A stretch of DNA of 64,000 bases from Streptomyces sp. NBC_00390 (lineage in GTDB: Bacteria; Actinomycetota; Actinomycetes; Streptomycetales; Streptomycetaceae). This document shows positions 24,362-32,982 of the stretch, piece by piece. The translations under genes were made by a program, and so were the position numbers. The stretch lies in assembly GCF_036057275.1 (NCBI RefSeq), contig NZ_CP107945.1:7750001-7814000 (forward strand). The letters are read 5' to 3'. The notes below the pieces were generated by a model, which searched no databases, was not told where the DNA came from, and saw only the letters and a program-made list of their open reading frames with translations. The number at the start of each line of letters is the position of its first letter. Within the stretch, counting starts at the first letter, position 1.

Positions 24362-25552
24362 GTGCACCTTCAATACACCCCGGAGCAGCAGCAGTTGCGT
24401 TCCCAGCTGCGTACCTACTTCACCGAACTGGTCCCCGACCACGCCTACGCCCGCTACGCCGAGCCGAGCGCCCAGAAGCGCTTCTACCGCGAGACGATCC
24501 GCCGGCTCGGCTCTGACGGCTGGCTCGGCGTGGGCTGGCCGCAGCAGTACGGCGGCCGCGGCCTGAGCCCCATGGAGCAGTTCATCTTCTTCGACGAGGC
24601 CGCCCAGGCCGGGGTGCCGCTGCCGCTGATGGCTCTGAACACCGTCGGACCGACGATCATGCAGTTCGGCACCGAGGAGCAGAAGGCCTACTTCCTGCCC
24701 AAGATCCTCGCCGGTGAGATCGACTTCGCGATCGGCTACAGCGAGCCCGACGCCGGCACCGACCTCGCGGCTCTCAGGACCCGCGCCGTCCGCGAGGGCG
24801 ATGAGACCACCGGCTGGTACACGGTCGACGGCCAGAAGATCTGGACCACCAACGGAGACACCGCCGACTGGGTGTGGCTGGCCGTCCGCACCGACCCGGA
24901 CGCCCCGCCGCACAAGGGCATCACCATGCTGCTCGTGCCGACCTCCGACCCGGGCTACTCCTGCACCCTGATCAACACCCTTGCCTCGCACGACACCACC
25001 GCCAGCTACTACGAGAACATCCGCGTTCCCGCGTCCCGCCGCGTCGGCGAGGAGAACAAGGGCTGGCGGCTGATCACCAACCAGCTCAACCACGAGCGCG
25101 TCACCCTGGCCGCCCACGGCACCATGGCCATTCGCGCGCTGCGCGATGTCCAGCGCTGGGCCGCCGACACCAAGCTCGCCGACGGCCGCCGGGTCATCGA
25201 TCTCGGCTGGGTACGCGGCCGCCTCGCCAGGACCCACACCAGGCTGGACGCGATGAAGCTGCTCAACTGGCAGATGGTGAACGCCGTCCAGCAGGGCACA
25301 CTCACCCCGCAGGACGCCTCCGCGGTCAAGGTCTACGGCTCCGAGGCCCGTCGCGACGCCTACGCCTGGCTGATGGAGGTCGTCGGCTCGGCCGGCCCCC
25401 TCAAGGAGGGCTCGGCAGGGGCCGTACTGCACGGCGAACTCGAACGCGGATACCGCTCCGCCGTGATCTTCACCTTCGGCGGCGGCAACAACGAGATCCA
25501 GCGCGAGATCATTTCCTGGATCGGACTGGGGATGCCGCGGGTACGACGGTGA
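24362..25552 (+). CDS. Acyl-CoA dehydrogenase family protein
   Basis: A 396-residue FAD-dependent acyl-CoA dehydrogenase. Visible are GWPQQYGGRGLSPMEQFIFF, IGYSEPDAGTDLA (FAD/substrate loop), QKIWTTNGDTADW, and the C-terminal FGGGNNEIQREIISWIGLG. It oxidises an acyl-CoA at alpha-beta. The length and GYSEPDAGTDL motif match actinobacterial FadE proteins, including those of steroid side-chain catabolism, which agrees with the KstR-like site in front. GTG start with GGAGGGG just upstream. Confidence 0.92.
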   Translation: MHLQYTPEQQQLRSQLRTYFTELVPDHAYARYAEPSAQKRFYRETIRRLGSDGWLGVGWPQQYGGRGLSPMEQFIFFDEAAQAGVPLPLMALNTVGPTIMQFGTEEQKAYFLPKILAGEIDFAIGYSEPDAGTDLAALRTRAVREGDETTGWYTVDGQKIWTTNGDTADWVWLAVRTDPDAPPHKGITMLLVPTSDPGYSCTLINTLASHDTTASYYENIRVPASRRVGEENKGWRLITNQLNHERVTLAAHGTMAIRALRDVQRWAADTKLADGRRVIDLGWVRGRLARTHTRLDAMKLLNWQMVNAVQQGTLTPQDASAVKVYGSEARRDAYAWLMEVVGSAGPLKEGSAGAVLHGELERGYRSAVIFTFGGGNNEIQREIISWIGLGMPRVRR

Positions 25553-26039
25553 CTTGATGTGACGAAGAATCATAGTTGACACAAGAGAAGGCTGGTTGAC
25601 ATCGGCGTCGGCCCAGGCACCAGCATGGGCACCGTCGCCGCCATACACAACACGTCACCACGTGATGGTGCTGCGCCAATCGGACCGGCATCTACCCCGG
25701 TCCGATTCGGTGCTAATGTGACGAATGTGGGGTGACTGTCGCCGCTACCTGGAGATGGCGGGGCGTTACATGGAAATCTTCAGTCCCGAAATGACCGTTG
25801 AGTATCTGGTCTACCGTTTCGCTCTGTGCGGCAGCTGGGTTCCGAACTTCGGCAGCGTGGTCTCGACGTCGACGGGGACGCCATGTACCTGATGTAGGCG
25901 TCGGGGGAGGGTCGCCGTGCGGCTGGCGATGTACGCCTTCTTGCCTGGCCTGCGAGCGCTTCGCCTGCTCGCTGACGGCCGATGATTCACCCACTCAGCG
26001 CGTCCCCGCAACGACTCGAGCAGAACCCTGGAGGCCCAC
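25553..26039. other. Gap with possible 55-residue ORF at 25725-25892
   Basis: About 490 bases after the dehydrogenase gene. A plus-strand ATG frame at 25725 reads MWGDCRRYLEMAGRYMEIFS and on to SGTPCT-like codons before a TGA; it has sensible composition but no recognised relatives and no clear RBS. It may be a decayed fragment. No other gene is supported. Confidence 0.3.
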
Positions 26040-26489
26040 ATGCTGATCGCACTACTCGCCGTGCTCGGTGTCGACCTCGCCGTCGTCGTCTTTGTCGCCG
26101 TGGTCGTGTACGGCCGCAAGCGCTGGGTGAAACGGCAACCCGGCGCATTCCGCGGCGCCATCCGGGTCGAGAGCGGAGCGGTCGACGGCCTCCGGCCCAA
26201 GTGGAGCCGGGGGTATGGACGCTGGGTTCGCGACATCCTCGTCTGGACCAAGGCCCCGTTCCTGTTCCGCAACGTACTCATCCCCGCCGACGCGCTGAAT
26301 CAGCAACGACCGGCCCGTGACAATGAGGTCAAACGGCTCGGCGACCGACCTACCGTCATCCGGCTGACAGCAGCTGACGCATTCGCCGAGGTCGCAGCCA
26401 GCGAAGACGACGCGGCGCTGCTCCTGGGCCCGTACCACCGAACCTCCAACCCCGACGCTCGACACCCAGGCGCGCCAAACAGCACATGA
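26040..26489 (+). CDS. Single-pass membrane protein, DUF2550-like
   Basis: A 149-residue protein with one N-terminal transmembrane helix (LIALLAVLGVDLAVVVFVAVVV), a basic stop-transfer (YGRKRWVKRQ) and a soluble domain containing VDGLRPKWSRGYGRWVRD and EVKRLGDRPTVIRL. The layout resembles actinobacterial DUF2550 proteins near the ATP synthase locus, but the likeness is by eye only. Function unknown. CTGGAGG precedes the ATG. Confidence 0.55.
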   Translation: MLIALLAVLGVDLAVVVFVAVVVYGRKRWVKRQPGAFRGAIRVESGAVDGLRPKWSRGYGRWVRDILVWTKAPFLFRNVLIPADALNQQRPARDNEVKRLGDRPTVIRLTAADAFAEVAASEDDAALLLGPYHRTSNPDARHPGAPNST

Positions 26490-26604
26490 CCAGGCCCGAC
26501 AGGCCCTCCGAAACATCTGGGCGGTCGGCCGGGCCGGAGTCCCGCCCGCCCGCAGCCAGCGGGCGGGGCAAAGGTCGAGCAGCCATCGGAGCAGGCCGCT
26601 GCGG

Positions 26605-28098
26605 TCATCGTGTCGGCGCTGACGGTCCGTCCTCAGGCGAAGTCGTGTGCCCGGCATGCGTTGCGTGACCGATTTCGACGTGCGGCTTCAGACCGGAGCG
26701 CAGCACGCGGCTGAGCGCAACCGACAGTGCGATGCGCAGCAGGCGTCCGCTGCCAACCACCTTTGGCCGGAAGCGGATCGTCCAGGTGAGGTCAGTCTCG
26801 TCTCCATCGGCGCGAAGCGAGATCTCGCCCTGGTGGCAGACGAACGGCGATCCATTGATCACGCGGTACCGATATGTGGTCGGTGGCTCGAACGTCAGGA
26901 CCTGTTCTGTCGCTGTTGTCCCGGGCAGCTTCAGCAGCCGTTGCGATCCGCGGCCGTCTCGTTCGGGCGTGCCGTCGACGATGCGTCGCGCCGAGCCGAT
27001 GCCGAGCCAGCTGGCCATGTTGTCGTGGTCGGTGATGACGTCCCAGGTGGCCTGGACGGGTGCGGCGATGCGCACCGTCTGCTCGACGGCGTGGGTGTCG
27101 GCCTTCGGTCGCCGGTCGGCCGACTTCGCGGTGAATCCCCAGTGCTTGTCGGACTTCGCCGACATCCACAGCAGCTCGACGGAGAACTGCTGAGGATCAT
27201 TGACGTAGACGACGCCGGCGCCGGGCAGGTGACGCGGCTTGGTGTTCGGCACCGCTCCGGCACGGCGTGCCCGTTGGTACAGGTCGTCGTGGTCGCGTCG
27301 CGAGCGCGCGCCGAAGGCGATGTTGAGTATGCCTTGATCAGAGATCCGGTGGTCCGCCGGGCGGTCCCGCCCGACCGGATCGAGGTACTGGACGACCTCC
27401 ACCAGGACGTCGCCGGCGAGGTACACGGCACTGCGGGTCTGCGCCCCTGGCAGGCCCCACAACGCCTCGTGCTCGGGTATGCGCAGCGCGGCGGCCGAGC
27501 GGGCGAGGCCAAGTCCGTCGAAGAACGCGGCCGAGCGGGCGAGATCCGGCACCGACAGGGTGACCGACCGCAGCGCGACCGAACATGTCGCCCGGGCAAC
27601 ACTCCGTGCGGCACCGTCCAGCGGGTCGTCCTCCATGATCTCGACGAAAACGCCGTCGGGATTGCGCACGCAGGCTCGCCGCGCACCGGGTGGGCCCACC
27701 GGAGCGGTGAGCGGCGGTGAGGCGAGCCGCGCCAGCCGAATCAGGGTCTCGTCGAAGTCGGCGACCCAGACACCGATGCGCGAGTACCCGATGTCGCTCG
27801 GCGTCCGGTCGGGCGGCATCAGCCGCGCCAGCGGGCGCTCGAACTGGAACATCTCAAGCTGAAACCACTCGTTGCGGTCAACCAGCCACCGGCAGGTCGA
27901 GGCCACGCGCGGCAGGCCCTGCACCGCCGACGCGAGCGGACCGCGCATCAACGCTCGCGCCCCACCTGCCGGCCAGAAGCCGAGCCCTTCGCGAAACCAC
28001 CGCTCGGTGCGCGCGAGGTCTATGACGGAGAAGGCCACCTGACACAGCGATGGGTGTTCGGAGGTGGGACGGTACGAGGTCGGAAGTGTGGTCGACAT
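26605..28098 (-). CDS. Fusion of two VOC (glyoxalase-like) domains and an SRPBCC domain
   Basis: A 497-residue protein. Residues about 18-165 (LCQVAFSVIDLARTERWFRE to VFVEIMEDD) and about 175-320 (LRSVTLSVPDLARSAAFFDG to QFSVELLWM) are two vicinal-oxygen-chelate domains. Residues about 345-490 (VEQTVRIAAPVQATWDVITD onward) form an SRPBCC/polyketide-cyclase-like domain. VOC plus SRPBCC in one chain is unusual, and suggests binding and turnover of a hydrophobic substrate. GGGAGAG precedes ATG 28098. It lies just downstream of the monooxygenase remnant on the same strand. Confidence 0.82.
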   Translation of the reverse strand: MSTTLPTSYRPTSEHPSLCQVAFSVIDLARTERWFREGLGFWPAGGARALMRGPLASAVQGLPRVASTCRWLVDRNEWFQLEMFQFERPLARLMPPDRTPSDIGYSRIGVWVADFDETLIRLARLASPPLTAPVGPPGARRACVRNPDGVFVEIMEDDPLDGAARSVARATCSVALRSVTLSVPDLARSAAFFDGLGLARSAAALRIPEHEALWGLPGAQTRSAVYLAGDVLVEVVQYLDPVGRDRPADHRISDQGILNIAFGARSRRDHDDLYQRARRAGAVPNTKPRHLPGAGVVYVNDPQQFSVELLWMSAKSDKHWGFTAKSADRRPKADTHAVEQTVRIAAPVQATWDVITDHDNMASWLGIGSARRIVDGTPERDGRGSQRLLKLPGTTATEQVLTFEPPTTYRYRVINGSPFVCHQGEISLRADGDETDLTWTIRFRPKVVGSGRLLRIALSVALSRVLRSGLKPHVEIGHATHAGHTTSPEDGPSAPTR

Positions 28099-28111
28099 GC
28101 TGCTCTCCCTG

Positions 28112-28330
28112 CTGAGGTCGCGAAGGGCAGTGAATAGAGGTTCGACGGGATGTCGCACGCGCAGGCGGGACAGGTGTGTTGCACCAGACGCCGCCCACCT
28201 CCTGCTCACGCTCGAGGACGAGGAGGGGCTCTTTCCGGCCCTTGAGCGCGTGGGCCGCGGCGGGGCCAACGAAGCCGGCCCCGACAACCACGACGCCGAG
28301 ATGCGGCGGCTCGAACCGGCTGGCACGTCT
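28112..28330 (-). pseudogene. N-terminal remnant of flavin (Baeyer-Villiger-type) monooxygenase
   Basis: Minus-strand codons read VVVVGAGFVGPAAAHALKG and LLVLEREQEVGGVW, then after a frameshift ACACDIPSNLYSLPFA, closely matching the start of the intact monooxygenase at 39239. About 65 of roughly 500 residues remain, no start codon is preserved, and the fragment ends just before the VOC-SRPBCC gene. With the TetR at 28376 it mirrors the divergent TetR/monooxygenase pair at 38.5-40.7 kb. Confidence 0.75.
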
Positions 28331-28340
28331 GGCACCCCTT

Positions 28341-28364
28341 GAAAAGCGAACGCGAGTTGCGTTA
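28341..28364. promoter_or_regulatory. TetR-type operator, copy 1
   Basis: Contains the perfect arms AACGC and GCGTT around GAGTT. The whole 24-base block matches the reverse complement of 39199-39222 at 21 positions. Both copies lie between a TetR gene and a divergent monooxygenase (here a remnant), just before the TetR start. Confidence 0.7.
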
Positions 28365-28375
28365 GATTTTCAGCC

Positions 28376-29050
28376 ATGACAGCATCCGTCAAGAGCAGTC
28401 AGGGCGCCGGTTCGCCCCGACCGGGAGTGGACGAGGCCAGGTCCGATCGACCGCGGCGACGGGAGCCCGTGCAGACCCGCAGCCGCGAGACCGTCAAGCG
28501 CATCCTGGACGCGGCGGCCGGGCTCATCGACGAGGGCGGCGTCGATGCCGTGACCACCCGTGTCATCGCCGATCACGCCGGCATCACCGCAGCGTCGCTC
28601 TACCGCTTCTTCGCCGACCGTGAGCAGATCCTCGACGCGCTGGTCGAGCGCCACCTGGAACGGCTCACGGCCCACGTGGCCGCGGTTGAGGCGGACTGGG
28701 CGCCGACGTCAGTCGCGGAATTCGTCGAGCGCGAACTCGACTCCTACGCCGGCTACTACCGCGACCACCCCAATGCCGCCCGGCTGTGGCTGGACGGAAG
28801 AGTGTCGCCGACCGTGCGCGCCGAGGTACTGCGCTACCACCGCAGCACCGCCGAGCGCTTGCACGGCTTGGCCGTCGCAGCCGGACTGGTCACGCCGCAG
28901 ACCGACCTGCTCGTATTCGTGGTGGCGGTCGAACTCGCGGACCGGACTCTCGAACTCGCGTTCCGAGAGCGCAGCGACCCTGACTCCGACGTGATCGCCT
29001 ACGGCCGAGTCGCGCTGATCGCCTACCTCGACGCCACGCTGCCGCAATAG
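28376..29050 (+). CDS. TetR-family regulator (copy 1)
   Basis: A 224-residue repressor. The HTH (about residues 38-85) reads RILDAAAGLIDEGGVDAVTT, then ADHAGITAASLYRFFADREQ. The C-terminal ligand domain is closely similar to the TetR at 38513-39187, including ARLWLDGRVSPTVRAEVLR, and the two are equal in length. It probably controls the divergent genes and the hydrolase downstream through the operator at 28341. Its ligand is unknown. Confidence 0.92.
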   Translation: MTASVKSSQGAGSPRPGVDEARSDRPRRREPVQTRSRETVKRILDAAAGLIDEGGVDAVTTRVIADHAGITAASLYRFFADREQILDALVERHLERLTAHVAAVEADWAPTSVAEFVERELDSYAGYYRDHPNAARLWLDGRVSPTVRAEVLRYHRSTAERLHGLAVAAGLVTPQTDLLVFVVAVELADRTLELAFRERSDPDSDVIAYGRVALIAYLDATLPQ

Positions 29051-29120
29051 CCCCACATTCCCGCGCACGGCCCGGCGTCGCACGCATCGACGTCTGCCCA
29101 CATCGAGCAGGAAGCCAACC

Positions 29121-30017
29121 ATGCACGAGATCACTTTCGCCAGCGGCAGCGATCGCTGCTCCGCCTGGCACCTCCCCGCCAAAAGCGACGCCTTCGAGGG
29201 GCCGGGCGGACGTCCGTGTGTCGTTATCGCGCCGGGCTTCGCGGCAACCCGTGACAACAGCTTGCTCGGCTATGCCGAGGAGTTCGCAGCGGCCGGCATC
29301 GACGTCCTGCTCTTCGACTACCGCGGGTTCGGCGAGTCCGGTGGGCGCCCCCGTCAGCTCGTGTCGGTGCGGCGCCAGCGGGAGGACTTGCACGCTGCGA
29401 TCGCAGCGGCTCGCCGGCTGCCAGGCGTCGATGCCGAGCGGATCGTGCCATCGGGATTCTCATACTCGGGCGGGCACGTGGTAGCGGTGGCCGCCCAGGA
29501 CCGACGCGTCGCGGCGACGATCTCGGTGACACCCGCGATGGACGGCATCCCGGTGCTGCTGCAGCTCGCCCGCACCGCCGGCTTGCGTCATATCGCTCGT
29601 TCGTCGGCACACGGACTGCGCGACGGGCTACGGGCACTGACCGGCCGCCCGCCGTACTTCGTGGCAGTGGTGGGCGAACCGGGCTCGCGTGCGATCTTCG
29701 CGAGGGAGGGCGGCGAGCACCTGTACAGCGCGATCGCGGGGCCGAGCTGGCGCAACGAGGTATGCGCGCGTGTGGCGCTCCAAGCGGGGTTCAACCGGCC
29801 GATCAGGTTCGCGTCGCGCCTTGCCTGCCCGCTGCTCGTCCAGGTCGCCACGTGCGACACCATCGCCCCGGCCGCCACGGCCCGCCGTGCGGCCGCGAAG
29901 GCGGGTGCACACGCCGAGCTGCGGGAGTACCCGCTCGACCATATGGATGTCTACCTCGGCACCGCGCAAGAGCAGATAGTCGCCGATCAGCTCGATTTCC
30001 TGCGCCGCGTTCTCTGA
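29121..30017 (+). CDS. Alpha/beta-hydrolase (copy 1)
   Basis: A 298-residue alpha/beta-hydrolase without signal peptide. The oxyanion region is VVIAPGFAATRD, the DYRGFGESGG loop follows, the nucleophile lies in GFSYSGGH and the late catalytic His is probably in PLDHMDVY. It is a close paralogue of the gene at 34749-35648 (GVSYAGGH, YPWDHLDVY). It follows the TetR gene by 70 bases. An esterase acting on the ester made by a Baeyer-Villiger enzyme is a reasonable inference. Confidence 0.87.
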   Translation: MHEITFASGSDRCSAWHLPAKSDAFEGPGGRPCVVIAPGFAATRDNSLLGYAEEFAAAGIDVLLFDYRGFGESGGRPRQLVSVRRQREDLHAAIAAARRLPGVDAERIVPSGFSYSGGHVVAVAAQDRRVAATISVTPAMDGIPVLLQLARTAGLRHIARSSAHGLRDGLRALTGRPPYFVAVVGEPGSRAIFAREGGEHLYSAIAGPSWRNEVCARVALQAGFNRPIRFASRLACPLLVQVATCDTIAPAATARRAAAKAGAHAELREYPLDHMDVYLGTAQEQIVADQLDFLRRVL

Positions 30018-30124
30018 CGGGTCCGCGTCCGCCCCAGCGCACAGACGCCATCAGGCAGCCGATGGACACCGAACTGCGCCACGTCGCGCCCCATTTCAAC
30101 CAACGTCCCGGTAACGGAAGCGGA

Positions 30125-30868
30125 GTGAGTACCTTGTCGAAGCGAGCGCAGCGAATCCTGATCTGGTGGGCCGTGACCCTCCTGCTCATCTACGCCCTGA
30201 ACCTCGGGCTCCTGTTCAACATGATCCCGCCGCCGCGGGCCACGCTGTCGATTGAGCAGATCTCGGACTGGTACGCACACCGGCACACCCGTATCCGCCT
30301 GGGCGCTGTGATCGCCTCCTGGACCAGCGCGTTCCTGCTGCCGCTGTCGGTGGTGATCGCGGTGCAGCTCGGCCGGCTCGAGGGCGGTCGCCGGGTATGG
30401 TCGATAGCGGCGGGCGCCAGCGGCGTCATGTCCTCGATCTTCATGGTGCTGCCGCCCATCTTCTGGGGAGTCGCCGCGTACACGCCGTCGCGCGATCCAC
30501 AGGCCACCGCCCTGATGCACGAACTGGGCATGCTGACCCTGGCGACGACGGTCCAGTACTTCATCTTCATGTTCGTTGCGGTCGTCGTGTTCTGCCTCCG
30601 CACACCGACGATGCCACACTCCCCATTCCCTCGCTGGTTCGGCTATTTCACCGCTTGGGTAGCCGTGATGTTCGAGGCCGGCCCGATCGCCTTCCTGACC
30701 AGAACCGGGCCATTCGCGTGGGACGGCCTGTTGGTCTTCTGGGCACCGCTCGCTCTCATCGTCACGTGGTTTTCAGTCATGGTCTTCCTGCTGTTCAACG
30801 CGATCAAGCATCAGGAAGACGACGACGAGGCGACCACGACCCCGCCGATCCTCGCCGCAACGGCCTGA
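30125..30868 (+). CDS. Polytopic membrane protein of unknown function
   Basis: About 247 residues with six predicted membrane helices, e.g. WWAVTLLLIYALNLGLLF, FLLPLSVVIAV, VQYFIFMFVAVVVFCL and ALIVTWFSVMVFLLF. I do not recognise the family. It is immediately followed by heme-copper-oxidase subunit III/IV-like genes, suggesting a joint membrane complex. The GTG at 30125 is a tentative start; an in-frame ATG at 30062 would add 21 residues. Confidence 0.65.
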   Translation: MSTLSKRAQRILIWWAVTLLLIYALNLGLLFNMIPPPRATLSIEQISDWYAHRHTRIRLGAVIASWTSAFLLPLSVVIAVQLGRLEGGRRVWSIAAGASGVMSSIFMVLPPIFWGVAAYTPSRDPQATALMHELGMLTLATTVQYFIFMFVAVVVFCLRTPTMPHSPFPRWFGYFTAWVAVMFEAGPIAFLTRTGPFAWDGLLVFWAPLALIVTWFSVMVFLLFNAIKHQEDDDEATTTPPILAATA

Positions 30869-30882
30869 CCGTGCGGGCACAG

Positions 30883-31488
30883 ATGGCGACCACGACAGAC
30901 GTTCCCGCCGAGCCGCCACCGCGGGCCTCGTCCGCACGGCGCATTCCCGGCGAGACCGGTCTCTGGATCATGCTGCTCGGCGACATGACAGTCTTCGCGG
31001 TCTTGTTCCTCGTGTACCTGCAGCAGCGCGGCCGGCAGCCTGCTCTGTTCGCAGCCTCGCAGAGCACCCTCAATGGCAATCTCGCCACGGTCAACACCCT
31101 TGTGCTGCTGTCCAGCTCCGTCCTCGTCGTCCTTGCTACGCGTGTCGTGCGCACCCCACAGCGTCACTACGCACCCCGGCTCCTCGCCGGTGCGATCGGG
31201 CTCGGACTGGCCTTTGTCGGAATCAAGGCGATCGAGTATCACCACCTGTTCGCTGCCGGCATCACGTCGCACATGAACTCCTTCTTCGTGTACTACTTCA
31301 CGCTGACCGGCCTGCATCTCGCGCACTTGTGCGCGGGGCTGATCGTGCTCGCGGTGCTGCTGACACTGTCGAGAAAGCGCGAGCTCACCACCGGTCAATA
31401 CAAGATTTTCGAAGGCGGCGCATGCTTTTGGCACATGCTCGACCTGCTCTGGCTCATCATCTTCCCGCTCGTATTCCTGGTGAGGTGA
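30883..31488 (+). CDS. Cytochrome c oxidase subunit III-family protein (NorE-like)
   Basis: A 201-residue membrane protein of the heme-copper oxidase subunit III superfamily. PGETGLWIMLLGDMTVFAVL, FVGIKAIEYHHLF, YYFTLTGLHLAHLCAGL and ACFWHMLDLLWLIIFPLVFL are the characteristic helices. At this length it resembles NorE. No subunit I/II or NorB/NorC gene is in the window, so it may assist another membrane enzyme. ATG 30883 is preferred over the GTG at 30871. The next gene follows without a gap. Confidence 0.85.
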   Translation: MATTTDVPAEPPPRASSARRIPGETGLWIMLLGDMTVFAVLFLVYLQQRGRQPALFAASQSTLNGNLATVNTLVLLSSSVLVVLATRVVRTPQRHYAPRLLAGAIGLGLAFVGIKAIEYHHLFAAGITSHMNSFFVYYFTLTGLHLAHLCAGLIVLAVLLTLSRKRELTTGQYKIFEGGACFWHMLDLLWLIIFPLVFLVR

Positions 31489-31767
31489 GTGACAATCGTG
31501 CTGCTGCGGACGAAAGCCACCGCCGTCTGGGCAATCCTGGTCGCGCTCACGACGCTGTCCTGGATGCTGGGTACGACGCACGGATTTGGTGCTGGCGGCC
31601 ATCGACGCGCGAGCGTCGTCATTCTCGTCGTCGCGCTTTTCAAGGCCAGGCTCGTCGGTCTCCATTTCATGGACCTACGACGCGCTCCGACTGTACTTCG
31701 CGCCCTGTTTGAGGCTTGGTGCGCCGCAGTTTGCGCAGCGACCATCAGCCTGTTCCTCTTCGCATGA
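31489..31767 (+). CDS. Prokaryotic cytochrome c oxidase subunit IV-like protein (NorF-like)
   Basis: A 92-residue protein with three short helices: VWAILVALTTLSWML, VVILVVALFKARLVGLHFMD and a final AVCAATISLFLF. The F-K-x-x-x-V-x-x-x-F-M-D-L-R segment is typical of the small subunit IV/NorF family that accompanies NorE. Its GTG starts right after the norE-like stop, so the two are coupled. Function is accessory at most. Confidence 0.8.
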   Translation: MTIVLLRTKATAVWAILVALTTLSWMLGTTHGFGAGGHRRASVVILVVALFKARLVGLHFMDLRRAPTVLRALFEAWCAAVCAATISLFLFA

Positions 31768-31780
31768 CCAAGACGGTGTC

Positions 31781-31940
31781 CTATGTGGTGAGGCGGACGA
31801 GTCGCTTGTAGCAGCACAGGGCTGCCGCAAGGCCAAGAAGGGCCAGGTAGTTGCGGGGTGCCGTTCGTAGCGGGGGCTGAGGCGGCGGTATCCGGTCAGC
31901 AAGGCACGGAGGGTGGCAACGCCTGCTCGGGCCGTCCCCG
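31781..31940 (-). pseudogene. IS5-type transposase C-terminal scrap
   Basis: On the minus strand, frames joined by small indels read RAGVATLRALLTGYRRLSPR and YERHP, then NYLAFLALAAALCCYKRLVR and LTT-stop. This is the end of an IS5-group transposase (RYERHPRNYLAFLGLAAALCC-type tail). At least two one-base shifts show decay. It separates the oxidase-like pair from the SRPBCC gene. Confidence 0.6.
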
Positions 31941-32133
31941 CAGGTCATGTGACTGGTGAGTAGCTAGGGCTGCACTGCGGGCGACATGGCCAGCGGCAGT
32001 CTGGGCGACGCGATGATCACGGGTGACCTCACCTGGATCACCCCTTGAGCACAACCAAATACGCCCCTACTGCTGGAGCAATACGATAGGGGCGTTGGTC
32101 AATCTCGATGCCTTCGGCTGGAGGAGGTTCGTG

Positions 32134-32592
32134 ATGACGCGCGATGGCGGACTGAAGTTGCATATGCAGCGTGTCCTCGGCGCACCGCGCTCGGTCGTGT
32201 TCCGAGCCTTGACCGAGCCGCAGGAGCTGGCCATGTGGTGGGGCCCTGACGGGTTCACCATCCCGAGTGTGGAAAGCGACCTTCGGGCGGGAGGTGGTTA
32301 TCGGATTGTGATGCAGCCTCCGGAAGGTGATCCGTTCTACTTGGTGGGCGAATTTCTCGAGGTGGCCCCTCCGGAGCTCCTGTCCTACACCTTTCAGTGG
32401 GAGGACCCCGATCCCGAGGACCGCGAGACCGTGGTGGCGCTGTCGCTTCGGGACCTGGGCGGTACATCGTCCGAGCTGGACCTCACCCATGGCGAATTCG
32501 CCACGGAGCGGCGCCAAGCTCTTCACGAGGAAGGCTGGACTCAGAGCCTCAACAAGCTGGAGGACTTGATGTCGTCGGCTGCGTCGGCCTGA
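32134..32592 (+). CDS. SRPBCC (AHSA1-type) domain protein
   Basis: A 152-residue START-like protein of the AHSA1/CalC group: LHMQRVLGAPRSVVFRALTE, PQELAMWWGPDGFT and the C-terminal GWTQSLNKLEDLM. Members bind small hydrophobic ligands or assist Hsp90-like proteins. GGAGGAGG before the ATG fixes the start. No functional partner is adjacent. Confidence 0.87.
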   Translation: MTRDGGLKLHMQRVLGAPRSVVFRALTEPQELAMWWGPDGFTIPSVESDLRAGGGYRIVMQPPEGDPFYLVGEFLEVAPPELLSYTFQWEDPDPEDRETVVALSLRDLGGTSSELDLTHGEFATERRQALHEEGWTQSLNKLEDLMSSAASA

Positions 32593-32982
32593 GATCGTTG
32601 CTGAGGGGAGGGCTGGGCTGGTGGCGGTACCTGTCTTCACACCGCCCCTGACCAGCGCATTGCGATGCCGTTACGCCGACTGTGGATGGCAGAGTCAAAA
32701 GGGACTGTGAACACTGCTCGACATGTATCAGGCCATCGTTCCTCTGGATGACGTGCCGCTGCGGGTGGGGGACCAAGGGAAGGCCAAGAAGCCGTCCTCG
32801 CCTTCGAGATCGCCCCCGAAGGCTTCGAGTGGGCGCTGGCGTATGCCTGACTGGCCCACTACGAGCACGGGCTGCACGCCGACCGCGCCACCGGGAAGCG
32901 CCAGCTGAAGCGGGCCCCGGCCCGCGTGCAAGGGGATCCCGAGCGTGACCTGTATCTGAAGCCCGCTGCCCTACCGCTCGCT
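32593..32982. other. Decayed stretch with an unidentified coding scrap
   Basis: Between about 32791 and 32916 the plus strand reads AVLAFEIAPEGFEWALAYA, a TGA, then LAHYEHGLHADRATGKRQLK. Composition is protein-like but I cannot name a family. Nothing else is seen in the 390 bases. Confidence 0.3.
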
